Source of the DNA: Planctomycetota bacterium
GTDB lineage: Bacteria > Planctomycetota > Planctomycetia > Isosphaerales > Isosphaeraceae
Assembly: GCA_021777685.1 (NCBI GenBank)
Contig: JAJYDH010000352.1
Span: forward strand, 1 to 6,935
DNA: 6,935 nt
Reading direction: 5' to 3'
Of this stretch, positions 1 to 5,771 are shown one piece after another. Made by a program: the position numbers and the translations under genes. Each line of letters starts with the position of its first letter. Within the stretch, counting starts at the first letter, position 1. A model generated the notes under the pieces. The model was not told the origin of the DNA and searched no databases. It worked only from the letters and a program-made list of their open reading frames with translations.

Positions 1-940
1 GGACTCGGTCACCGGCGACACGCTCTGCGACGCCCAGAACCCGGTCCTGCTCGAACGGATCGAGTTCCCCGAGACGGTCATCAGCATGTCGATCGAGCCG
101 GTCAGCTCGGCCGACAAGGGGAAGCTGGCCGACACCCTGGCCTCGCTCGCCCGCGAGGACCCCACCTTCGCCTACAAGGTGAACGAGGAGACCGGCCAGA
201 CCCTGATCTCCGGGATGGGCGAGCTGCACATGGAGATCCTCAAGAACCGGATGATCCGCGACTACAAGCTCAAGGTCCACGTCGGCCGCCCCCGCGTCAG
301 CTACCGCGAGACGATCAAGAAGAACGTCAAGGGCATCCTCGGCACCTGCATCCGCCAGACCGGCGGCTCGGGCCTCTACGCCAAGGTCAAGATCGACCTG
401 GAGCACCAGGTCCAGCCCAAGGGCGGGCCGACGCTGGTCTTCGTCAACAAGCTCAAGGGGGGCGTGATCCCCAACGAGTTCATCGCCCCGATCGAGGCGG
501 GCTTGAGGGAAGAGGCCAAGTCGGGAGGCCGGACCGGGTTCCCGCTGGTCGACCTGAAGGTGACGCTCACCGACGGCGACACCCACGACACCGACTCGAA
601 CGAGATCGCCTTCCGGTTCGCCGCCTCCGACGCCCTGAGCAAGGCGGTGCACGAGGCCGGCTCGGTGCTCCTGGAGCCGGTGATGAAGGTCGAGGTCGTC
701 ACCCCCGAGGACTACCTCGGCGACGTGATGGCCGACCTCCTCTCCCGCCGGGCCCAGATCGACAAGATGTTCGAGAGGGGCAAGCTCAAGGTCGTCGAGG
801 CCCGGGCCCCGCTCGAGAAGATGTTCGGCTACTCGACCGCCGTCCGGAGCCTCAGCCAGGGCCGGGCCAGCTACTCGATGGAGCCGCTGGAGTATGCGGC
901 GGCGCCCGATGAGATGCTGGAGAGTTTGGCGGGGGGGTGA
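1..940 (+). CDS. fusA: Elongation factor G, C-terminal part (5' truncated by window edge)
   Basis: EF-G is the ribosomal GTPase that drives tRNA-mRNA translocation and, with RRF, ribosome recycling in the cytosol. The reading frame is open from base 2, so the ATG at 86 is an internal methionine; 312 residues are visible against about 690-700 for the family. The G domain and most of domain II are missing. In order one sees the end of domain II (TGDTLCDAQ), domain III starting near VISMSIEP with the signature GMGELHMEI, domain IV with GGSGLYAKV and the tip motif THDTDSNE (its His, codon 584-586, matches the conserved tip histidine of EF-G), and domain V with LLEPVMKVEVVTPEDYLGD and MFGYSTAVRSLSQGRAS. 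The usual domain IV text GGxGQYGHV reads GGSGLYAKV here, and no tuf gene follows, so it may be one of the paralogous EF-Gs known in planctomycetes (the spdEFG subfamilies) rather than the str-operon copy. Family assignment is certain; the subfamily is not. Confidence 0.95.
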   Translation, partial: DSVTGDTLCDAQNPVLLERIEFPETVISMSIEPVSSADKGKLADTLASLAREDPTFAYKVNEETGQTLISGMGELHMEILKNRMIRDYKLKVHVGRPRVSYRETIKKNVKGILGTCIRQTGGSGLYAKVKIDLEHQVQPKGGPTLVFVNKLKGGVIPNEFIAPIEAGLREEAKSGGRTGFPLVDLKVTLTDGDTHDTDSNEIAFRFAASDALSKAVHEAGSVLLEPVMKVEVVTPEDYLGDVMADLLSRRAQIDKMFERGKLKVVEARAPLEKMFGYSTAVRSLSQGRASYSMEPLEYAAAPDEMLESLAGG

Positions 941-945
941 AGCTC

Positions 946-1014
946 GGTGAAGTCGATCGGTGATCTCCCCCTCGTTCCCGCGCTCCAGGCGGGACTCGTC
1001 CGATCGACTTCATC
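946..1014 (+). terminator. Stem-loop just after the EF-G stop codon; possible terminator
   Basis: Bases 948-960 and 1000-1012 form a perfect 13-bp inverted repeat (TGAAGTCGATCGG and its complement), extendable by a G-T and a G-C pair. It begins 8 bases after the stop codon. The 39-nt loop holds a second hairpin, CCCGC (977-981) with GCGGG (989-993) around a 7-nt loop. A small TCTTC/GAAGA hairpin follows at 1013-1026. There is no T-tract, only a pyrimidine-rich TTCATCTTCTCT, so intrinsic termination is uncertain. It could instead be an mRNA 3'-end stabiliser or a dispersed palindromic element. Confidence 0.4.
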
Positions 1015-1182
1015 TTCTCTCGAAGAAAGGCTGATAATTCGGCGGCGGGGCGACTGTATGTGGTGTTCGAACCCGGGCGAGTTGGTGACCCGACTACGAG
1101 ACCGGATGATCTTCCATTTCACGAATCCGCAGAGTAAATTCTAGTTATTCTTCAACGGCTTTCAATAAAAGGTAAGGCTTCC

Positions 1183-2346
1183 ATGCCGATTTCGTTTGCT
1201 TGCAACTGTGGTAAGAAATTCCGCGCGAAAGATGAGGCGGCAGGTCGCAAGGTATCCTGTCCGAATTGCAATGCGCAAATCCAGGTCCCGTTGCCACCTA
1301 CACTCGATCAGGGAATCAAGACCGACGATTCTGAGATCATCTCGACAATCAAAATTGTGGAAAATCGTCGCCAATTCGCCTCGCTAAATCCTTCACCCAT
1401 GAACACGGTTGGCCTCGTGTCATTGGTATTTGGACTTCTTTCGATATTTGCGGGTTGTTTGGCTATAATGTCCGTGATTTCCTTGATGTCTCATAAATTC
1501 CAGGTTCGTGGTGCTCTCGACTCCTGGCTCGGACCAAGCATATTACTCGCATTATTTTCTGGCGCTCTCGGCCTGCTGATATCCCGACTTGGATCACAAC
1601 GAATAGTTCGCGCCTATTCTCTTAATGGTATGCGTTTGGCTGCGATACCTCTTATCTTGGCTCTGTTTTCTGTTTTGTATGCATGGCTTCAGCCGAATTA
1701 TATGGCATTAGGCTACAAAGCGTTGGGAGACGGTAGGTTGCAAGAGGCGGAGCAGTACTATCTGAAGGAAATAAAGGAAGGCGAGGGGCCACCTGAAGAC
1801 GAATCGCTCCCTTATGCATATCAAGGTCTAGCACGAACATATTCAGCCCAAAGACGCTTCTCTGAAGCTGAGAAATTCTTTCAAAGGTCCCTCGCGATTT
1901 TCGATTCTAACGCCAAGCGTGATTCAGATCCGAAGTCTTCCTGGAATTATGCGGTGATTAACTGCATGGAATATCAAGCGGTGAATTTTTTGCAAGAACG
2001 GAACATAGATGAATCGATAGCAATTCTCAGGAAAGTTTTTGTCTTGAAGGAGGATCTCTATGGGAATTTTTCCACGCCCTGGAATGATTTATTGGTCCTG
2101 TCCAGTCTCTACGAACAAAAAAAAGACTATTCGAATGCGATTATGACGGTTCAAGTCGCTATGCGGAGAGTCGAAGCTAGAGATATGACCGAAACGATAC
2201 CTTATGCTGCATGTCTTGAGCAGGGAGTACAAATAGGTAGATCATCCGGTCTTATGACTGAAGCTGAGATGTCCGAATCGTTGAGCAGAGCTAAATCAAT
2301 TAGATCCAAATTCCCAAGTCTTCCCCTGCCTGACATATACCAGTAG
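1183..2346 (+). CDS. Zinc-ribbon, three-TM, TPR-repeat membrane protein (function unknown)
   Basis: A 387-aa protein I cannot assign to a named family. Residues 1-36 form a zinc ribbon with Cys7, Cys9, Cys26 and Cys29, of a type often found at the start of planctomycete membrane proteins. A polar linker (37-72) leads to three hydrophobic helices at about 76-101, 116-137 and 150-169. Residues about 172-335 read as TPR-like helix pairs, clearest at 172-200 (ALGYKALGDGRLQEAEQYY) and 209-240 (AYQGLARTYSAQRRFSEAEKF), with weaker copies near 258-288 and 300-332. If the ribbon is cytosolic, three crossings put the TPR part in the periplasm; that is inference. TPRs suggest a scaffold or partner-binding role. 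The start is supported by AAAAGGTAAGG about 5 bases upstream. The gene is much more AT-rich than its neighbours, with many A/T-ending codons, which suggests transfer from a lower-GC source. An A8 run lies at 2117-2124. It stands alone and converges on the WD40 gene. Confidence 0.88.
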   Translation: MPISFACNCGKKFRAKDEAAGRKVSCPNCNAQIQVPLPPTLDQGIKTDDSEIISTIKIVENRRQFASLNPSPMNTVGLVSLVFGLLSIFAGCLAIMSVISLMSHKFQVRGALDSWLGPSILLALFSGALGLLISRLGSQRIVRAYSLNGMRLAAIPLILALFSVLYAWLQPNYMALGYKALGDGRLQEAEQYYLKEIKEGEGPPEDESLPYAYQGLARTYSAQRRFSEAEKFFQRSLAIFDSNAKRDSDPKSSWNYAVINCMEYQAVNFLQERNIDESIAILRKVFVLKEDLYGNFSTPWNDLLVLSSLYEQKKDYSNAIMTVQVAMRRVEARDMTETIPYAACLEQGVQIGRSSGLMTEAEMSESLSRAKSIRSKFPSLPLPDIYQ

Positions 2347-2359
2347 TAATAGGATGCGT

Positions 2360-2417
2360 CGAGTCCTCGAAGACGCCCCGGTGAGGAGGGCGGATGCGGT
2401 GCGTCTTCGAGGACTCG
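2360..2417. terminator. Strong stem-loop between convergent genes; likely bidirectional terminator
   Basis: Bases 2360-2376 and 2401-2417 are a perfect 17-bp inverted repeat (CGAGTCCTCGAAGACGC and its complement) around a 24-nt loop. After one C-T mismatch (2377/2400) three more pairs, CCG/CGG, can form. The element fills the 88-base gap between the stop of the plus-strand TPR gene (2346) and the stop of the minus-strand WD40 gene (2435), the classic place for a shared terminator. There is no T-run on either side, so termination would depend on stem strength or a factor. A dispersed palindromic repeat is the main alternative. Confidence 0.6.
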
Positions 2418-2434
2418 TCACACCCTACATCAAG

Positions 2435-3382
2435 TCATGTCCGATATTCATGCTCGACCAGGGACGGAGCCGAGCCGCCGACGGCGCAGATCGCCGGGCG
2501 GTCGGGGGCGAAGGCGAGCGACTTCAGGGTGTCGTTGGCCAGCTTGACCCGGACCGGCATCGTCCGCGCTCTCGTGTCCCAGAAGAACGCCGAACCGCTG
2601 TCCTGGCCGATCGCGAGCAGGCCGTCGCGGGGCGAGTAGGCCAGGCAGGCGGGGGGCTTCCTGGCGCGGAGCTGGTACTCCTCGAACGTCCCGTCGGCGA
2701 CGTCTCGGACCAGCATCCGCCCCTTGCTGGCGATGCTCACGACGCGATCGCCGCCGTCGATGGCAACATGGGTCCAGTGCTCGGAAGGGTCGCAGGATAT
2801 CGTCCGGACGAGCTTCCTACCGTCGGCGTCCCACTCGAACAACTTCTGATAGGTGCCCGTCAGGAGCCGCGAGCCGCCCCGGGAGAAGGCGACGAAATCG
2901 ACGTTCCCGTCGTGGGGCCGGGCCCGCTCGACGATCTCGCCCGTCGCCCAGGTCACGACCTTGAGCGTGCAGTCCCAGCATCCCAGGGCGACGGTCGCCC
3001 CGTCGGCCGAGGTCGCCACGGCGCCGATGTGGGTCGCCTTCAGCGGGTGGCCGGCGACGCTCTTCCGGTAAGGGTCGGGCAAGATCCTCAGCCGGCCCAG
3101 CCGTTCCCCGGTCCCGAGGTCCCACGACTCGACCCCGTCCGAGACGTGGGCCGCCGACAGCAGGGTCCGCCCGTCGGGCAGGATTTTCAGCATCCCGACG
3201 GCCCCGTCCGTCGGGGAGAAGGTCGCCCGGACCCCGAGCGTCGCCGAGTCCCACCCGCGGATCAGGCCGGGCCGGTTGATGAACCCCCCGCCGCCGACGA
3301 TCGTCGACCCGTCCGGCGAGTAGGCGACGACCTGGATCGGCTCGTCAGGCCGGCCGATCGTGCGGCTCGCGACGATCCTCAT
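2435..3382 (-). CDS. WD40-type beta-propeller repeat protein
   Basis: A 315-aa protein made almost wholly of WD40-like blades; such propellers serve as protein-binding platforms. About seven blades can be traced at residues 15-46, 60-92, 119-150, 159-190, 203-231, 244-270 and 286-312. They show the usual strand-turn pattern of hydrophobic runs, SPDG or similar turns, and a closing WD or equivalent: VAYSPDGSTI with RGWD, LPDGRTLL with ESWDLGTG, FSRGGSRLLTG with FEWD, YSPRDGLLAIG with FFWD. Seven blades match a complete single propeller. There is no signal peptide, membrane segment or kinase domain, so it is probably cytosolic. The frame stays open upstream to 3649, but that stretch is out-of-frame shadow of the hydrolase gene. 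I chose the ATG at 3382 because the protein pattern begins there and it overlaps the hydrolase stop as ATGA, implying translational coupling. Its partner is unknown. Confidence 0.87.
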   Translation of the reverse strand: MRIVASRTIGRPDEPIQVVAYSPDGSTIVGGGGFINRPGLIRGWDSATLGVRATFSPTDGAVGMLKILPDGRTLLSAAHVSDGVESWDLGTGERLGRLRILPDPYRKSVAGHPLKATHIGAVATSADGATVALGCWDCTLKVVTWATGEIVERARPHDGNVDFVAFSRGGSRLLTGTYQKLFEWDADGRKLVRTISCDPSEHWTHVAIDGGDRVVSIASKGRMLVRDVADGTFEEYQLRARKPPACLAYSPRDGLLAIGQDSGSAFFWDTRARTMPVRVKLANDTLKSLAFAPDRPAICAVGGSAPSLVEHEYRT

Positions 3383-4119
3383 GACGTCCCACAGACCCCT
3401 CGAAAGAGCCCGATCATCGCCCCGAACGCCTGATCCGTCGCCTCGGGGTCGTGCCTGGCCCCTTCGTCCCTCATGAAGGTGTGCTCGGCGGGGTAGGTCT
3501 GGATCTGGTAATCGACCCCGGATGATTTCAGGGCCTCGTCGATCGTCCTCCGGCCATCCTCGGGGATGTGCGGGTCGAGCGTGCCGAAGACCATCAGGAG
3601 CTTGCCCCCGATCTCGCCGGCCCGTTCCAGCGAGTCGGCCCGATCGCATCCGAGCTTGCCGTTATGGATGCCCGTGCCGTAGAAGCAGGCCGTCGCCTTG
3701 ACCTCGGGCCGGAGCGCGGCGCGGAAGGCGAGGTGCCCGCCGAAGCAGAAGCCGGCGGCGAGGAGCCGGCCCCCGTCGACGTCCGGCCGGCCCGCGAGAT
3801 ACGCCAGGGCGGCGGCGATGTCGGCGTCGAACTGGGCGACGGGGACCTTGCCCGAGTCGTCCAGGGCTCTCGCCCGGTCGGCGTCGAAGTCGAGGACCGT
3901 GCCGGGCGGCTCGATCCGGTGGTAGATCTCCGGCGAGAGCACCGCGAAGCCGTAGCCGGCCAGGCGTCGCGAGATCCTCAGCATCGGGCCGGTGAGCTGG
4001 AAGATGTCGGAGTAGAACACGACCGCCGGATAGCGGCCCTCGGCCTTCGGCCTCGCCAGGAAGCACCGCATCGGCGAGCCGTCCACCGGGATGTCGACGG
4101 TTTCGGTCGTGATCAGCAT
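3379..4119 (-). CDS. Dienelactone hydrolase family protein
   Basis: A 246-aa alpha/beta hydrolase of the dienelactone hydrolase (DLH) family. Typical members hydrolyse dienelactone or related carboxyl esters and lactones with a Cys-His-Asp triad. All three residues are visible: Cys125 in GFCFGG (the DLH nucleophile elbow GxCxGG), Asp182 in FGTLDPHIP, and His213 in PAEHTFM. The length is normal for a single-domain cytosolic DLH (about 230-250 aa) and there is no signal peptide. The start at 4119 is supported by GAGAGGA (4133-4127) 7 bases upstream and by the family-typical N-terminus with the early strand YPAVVFYSDIF. The frame runs open far upstream to 5229, but that part is antisense to the neighbouring plus-strand gene. 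The stop overlaps the start of the WD40 gene by 4 bases, so the two form an operon. The true substrate cannot be told: most genomic DLH homologues have no known one. Confidence 0.93.
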   Translation of the reverse strand: MLITTETVDIPVDGSPMRCFLARPKAEGRYPAVVFYSDIFQLTGPMLRISRRLAGYGFAVLSPEIYHRIEPPGTVLDFDADRARALDDSGKVPVAQFDADIAAALAYLAGRPDVDGGRLLAAGFCFGGHLAFRAALRPEVKATACFYGTGIHNGKLGCDRADSLERAGEIGGKLLMVFGTLDPHIPEDGRRTIDEALKSSGVDYQIQTYPAEHTFMRDEGARHDPEATDQAFGAMIGLFRGVCGTS

Positions 4120-4145
4120 CGGGGCGTCCTCTCGGGGTGGGGTCC

Positions 4146-4167
4146 GGCCCGGGATTGTAACCGGGCC
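4146..4167 (-). promoter_or_regulatory. Promoter -10 (TACAAT) inside a 7-bp dyad, upstream of the hydrolase gene
   Basis: Read on the minus strand, TACAAT (4159-4154) matches the -10 consensus at five of six positions. It would start transcription about 28 bases before the ATG at 4119. No good -35 lies at the expected distance. The box sits in the 8-base centre of a perfect inverted repeat, GGCCCGG (4146-4152) and CCGGGCC (4161-4167), so a repressor bound there would cover the -10. The dyad could be chance in GC-rich DNA. Confidence 0.45.
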
Positions 4168-4224
4168 CCGGGGCTGGTGCGACGGGGGGCCTTCGCGGAA
4201 CGAGGACGGGCGGGACGTCGCCGA

Positions 4225-4253
4225 TGGCACAGCGGCGGGCCGGGTGCTACCAT
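4225..4253 (+). promoter_or_regulatory. Putative promoter of the 4300-5136 gene
   Basis: An extended -10, TGCTACCAT (4245-4253), lies about 47 bases before the chosen ATG. At 17 bases upstream is TGGCAC (4225-4230), a poor match to TTGACA. TGGCAC also resembles a sigma-54 -24 element, but the matching -12 (TTGC) is absent. The box includes the alternative in-frame ATG at 4252, which is one reason to prefer the downstream start at 4300. Confidence 0.4.
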
Positions 4254-4299
4254 GAATCGGGGCGGGTGGCCAACTTTCGAAGGCGAACGGGGCACGGCG

Positions 4300-5136
4300 A
4301 TGGCAAAGACCGAGGTCCGGTATCGCCTGGTGGTGTTCGACGAGCTGGAGGACCCGCACAGGGTCCGCGACCTCTTCAGCGAGGTCACGGGGGCCCACCC
4401 GACCGACGCCATGCAGTGGCTGGCCAGGGTCCCCGGGATCTGGCCCAAGCTCCTCGACGAGGGCCAGACCCGCAGGCTCCTCGACGGCCTCTACGAGCTG
4501 GAGATCGCCGCCGAGGCCTGGCGGACCGACGCCTTCCCCGACCTCAGCCGCCCCCGGACGGTCCACGAGGCCGCCTGCATCGACGGCGGATTCCGCGTCA
4601 CCGGGCTCCGGGGGGAGCCGACCCACTGGATCCCCTGGGACAGGGTCGAGCTGATCGCCGCCGGCAAGATCGCCGCCGACGACGAGTTCCGCGAGGTCAC
4701 GCCCCCCGGCTGGGTCAACGCGATCTCCACCGGCTTCCGCGCCGCGATCGGCCGGTCGCCGAGGACGGCCCGGAAATCCCGCGCCATGCGCATCCCCCGC
4801 GACCCGGTCGGCGAGGTCATCGTCGTCCGCCGAGACCCCCGGCTGGCCATCCGGGTCGTCGAGAACAAGATGAACTACGGCTACCTCGGCGACCGCCTCC
4901 GCCCTTCCGCCGCCGAGAACTTCCCCCAGCTCGTCGGCGACCTCCGCCGGCTCGCCCGGGCCGCCTTCGTCACCCCCACGACCGACGCCCTCCTCGACGG
5001 CGGGGACCCCGACGACTTCGAGTTCGACACCTCGCAGTCCCTCCTCGACTACGCGACCCTCCGCCTCCTCTGGGCCTGGTATCGCCGGGACCGGGACGCC
5101 AACATGGGGACCGACGAGCTGCCGAACCTCCCCTGA
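4300..5136 (+). CDS. Conserved-looking hypothetical protein with an L7/L12- or ClpS-like N-terminal segment
   Basis: A 278-aa soluble protein with no signal peptide or membrane helix; I do not know its function. Residues about 6-80 (YRLVVFDELEDPHRVRDLF, then TGAHPTDAMQWLARVPG, then a charged helix) have the strand-helix-helix rhythm of the ClpS adaptor and the ribosomal L7/L12 C-terminal fold; this resemblance is by eye. Residues about 88-122 (HEAACI, GFRVTGLRG, HWIPWDRVELIAAG) look like a small beta module. Residues about 164-265 form a third segment that includes ENKMNYGYLGDRLRP and a Trp/Tyr-rich helix near 250-262. GC-rich third positions match the host, so it is a real gene of long residence. 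The ATG at 4300 is preferred because the recognisable fold starts there; an in-frame ATG at 4252 would add 16 residues but falls inside the putative -10. It is divergent from the hydrolase operon. Confidence 0.82.
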   Translation: MAKTEVRYRLVVFDELEDPHRVRDLFSEVTGAHPTDAMQWLARVPGIWPKLLDEGQTRRLLDGLYELEIAAEAWRTDAFPDLSRPRTVHEAACIDGGFRVTGLRGEPTHWIPWDRVELIAAGKIAADDEFREVTPPGWVNAISTGFRAAIGRSPRTARKSRAMRIPRDPVGEVIVVRRDPRLAIRVVENKMNYGYLGDRLRPSAAENFPQLVGDLRRLARAAFVTPTTDALLDGGDPDDFEFDTSQSLLDYATLRLLWAWYRRDRDANMGTDELPNLP

Positions 5137-5161
5137 GCGCGGCCGGGGCCGGGATCGAACG

Positions 5162-5186
5162 CCCCTCGACGATCTCGACCGAGGGG
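5162..5186 (+). other. Small stem-loop between two plus-strand genes
   Basis: CCCCTCG (5162-5168) and CGAGGGG (5180-5186) form a 7-bp stem with an 11-nt loop, 26 bases after the stop of the upstream gene. There is no T-tract after it, so it is a weak terminator at best. It overlaps the best-placed promoter candidate for the downstream gene. Confidence 0.35.
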
Positions 5187-5193
5187 ATACAAC
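5166..5193 (+). promoter_or_regulatory. Weak promoter candidate before the 2H phosphoesterase gene
   Basis: TCGACG (5166-5171, four of six matches to TTGACA), a 16-base spacer, then TACAAC (5188-5193, four of six matches to TATAAT). The start point would be about 5200, leaving a leader of roughly 34 bases before the ATG at 5234. Such matches arise often by chance; the gene may instead be read through from the gene upstream. Confidence 0.25.
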
Positions 5194-5233
5194 AGGATCT
5201 CCGCCCCCCTCCCCCACGGCCCGGGCCATCGCG

Positions 5234-5764
5234 ATGGATCAACCGACCTTCATCGTCACCGCGAGGCTCGACGCCGAATCCGCCGCCTTCCTGACCTCGC
5301 TCAGGGCGAGATACTTCCCGCCGGATCGCAACTTCCTCGATGCGCACGTGACCCTCTTCCACAAGCTCACCGCGAGCGGCCTGGACGTCCTGGATCGGGC
5401 GGTGGTCGAGGCCGACCCCCGCCCGATCGGGGCCCGGCTCGCCTCGCCCTATTCCCTGGGGCGAGGCGTGGCGATCCGCGTCGAGTCGGGCGGGCTGGTC
5501 GCGCTCAGGGGCCGGCTGGCCGACCGCCTGCACGCCGACCTCTCCGCCCAGGACCGGCAACGGTACGCCCCGCACGCGACGATCCAGAACAAGGTCACCG
5601 CCGGAGAGGCGGGCCGGTGCCTGGCCGAGGTCCGCGAGGGATGGTCCGCCAGGGCCGCCCGGTTCGAGGGGATCGACCTCTGGGAGTACCTCGGCGGCCC
5701 CTGGAAGCATCAGGCCCTGCTGCCCTTCCGGGACGGGTCGCCCGGGGTCGGGCAATCGTCCTGA
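5234..5764 (+). CDS. 2H phosphoesterase, LigT / 2'-5' RNA ligase family
   Basis: A 176-aa cytosolic protein of the two-histidine phosphoesterase superfamily. LigT-type members (ThpR) hydrolyse RNA 2',3'-cyclic phosphates and can reversibly join 2'-5' RNA ends in vitro. Both catalytic HxT motifs are present: His38-Val-Thr40 in AHVTLFHK and His114-Ala-Thr116 in PHATIQNK, spaced as expected for the two pseudo-symmetric lobes. The length fits the family (about 170-190 aa). The N-terminus MDQPTFIVTARLD begins directly with the first beta strand, supporting the ATG at 5234, although no Shine-Dalgarno sequence precedes it. It lies 97 bases after the preceding gene and meets yebC tail to tail with only 7 bases between the stops. 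The natural substrate is unknown; some family members act on small cyclic phosphodiesters instead of RNA. Confidence 0.88.
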   Translation: MDQPTFIVTARLDAESAAFLTSLRARYFPPDRNFLDAHVTLFHKLTASGLDVLDRAVVEADPRPIGARLASPYSLGRGVAIRVESGGLVALRGRLADRLHADLSAQDRQRYAPHATIQNKVTAGEAGRCLAEVREGWSARAARFEGIDLWEYLGGPWKHQALLPFRDGSPGVGQSS

Positions 5765-5771
5765 ACTCGGG

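Noticed and set aside
1058..1090. tRNA-like T-loop text (GGTGTTCGAACCCG)
   Set aside because: The flanking bases do not pair as a T stem on either strand and no acceptor or anticodon stem can be drawn.
948..2417. The two stem-loops as terminal inverted repeats of a mobile element carrying the AT-rich gene
   Set aside because: Their arms share no sequence, no direct target repeat is visible at the outer edges, and no transposase is present.
2354..3433. Plus-strand 359-aa open frame opposite the WD40 gene
   Set aside because: Arg/Pro/Asp-rich shadow text with no domain pattern, while the minus strand shows clear propeller blades.
3383..3649. N-terminal extension of the WD40 protein to an upstream start
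   Set aside because: The extra 89 residues are an out-of-frame reading of the hydrolase gene; the ATGA overlap start is better.
4225..4240. Sigma-54 promoter from TGGCAC
   Set aside because: The required TTGC element five bases downstream is absent (CGGGC instead).
3568..4299. Plus-strand frame open upstream of the 278-aa gene
   Set aside because: It is antisense to the hydrolase and composed of Arg/Glu/Ala/Gly-rich shadow sequence. The recognisable protein begins at 4300.
4120..5229. Long minus-strand open frame continuous with the hydrolase gene (open from 5229, a would-be 616-aa protein)
   Set aside because: The part above 4119 is antisense to the 278-aa gene and reads as low-complexity Gly/Asp/Val/Pro text; such frames are common opposite GC-rich genes. 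The DLH family N-terminus and ribosome site fix the start at 4119.
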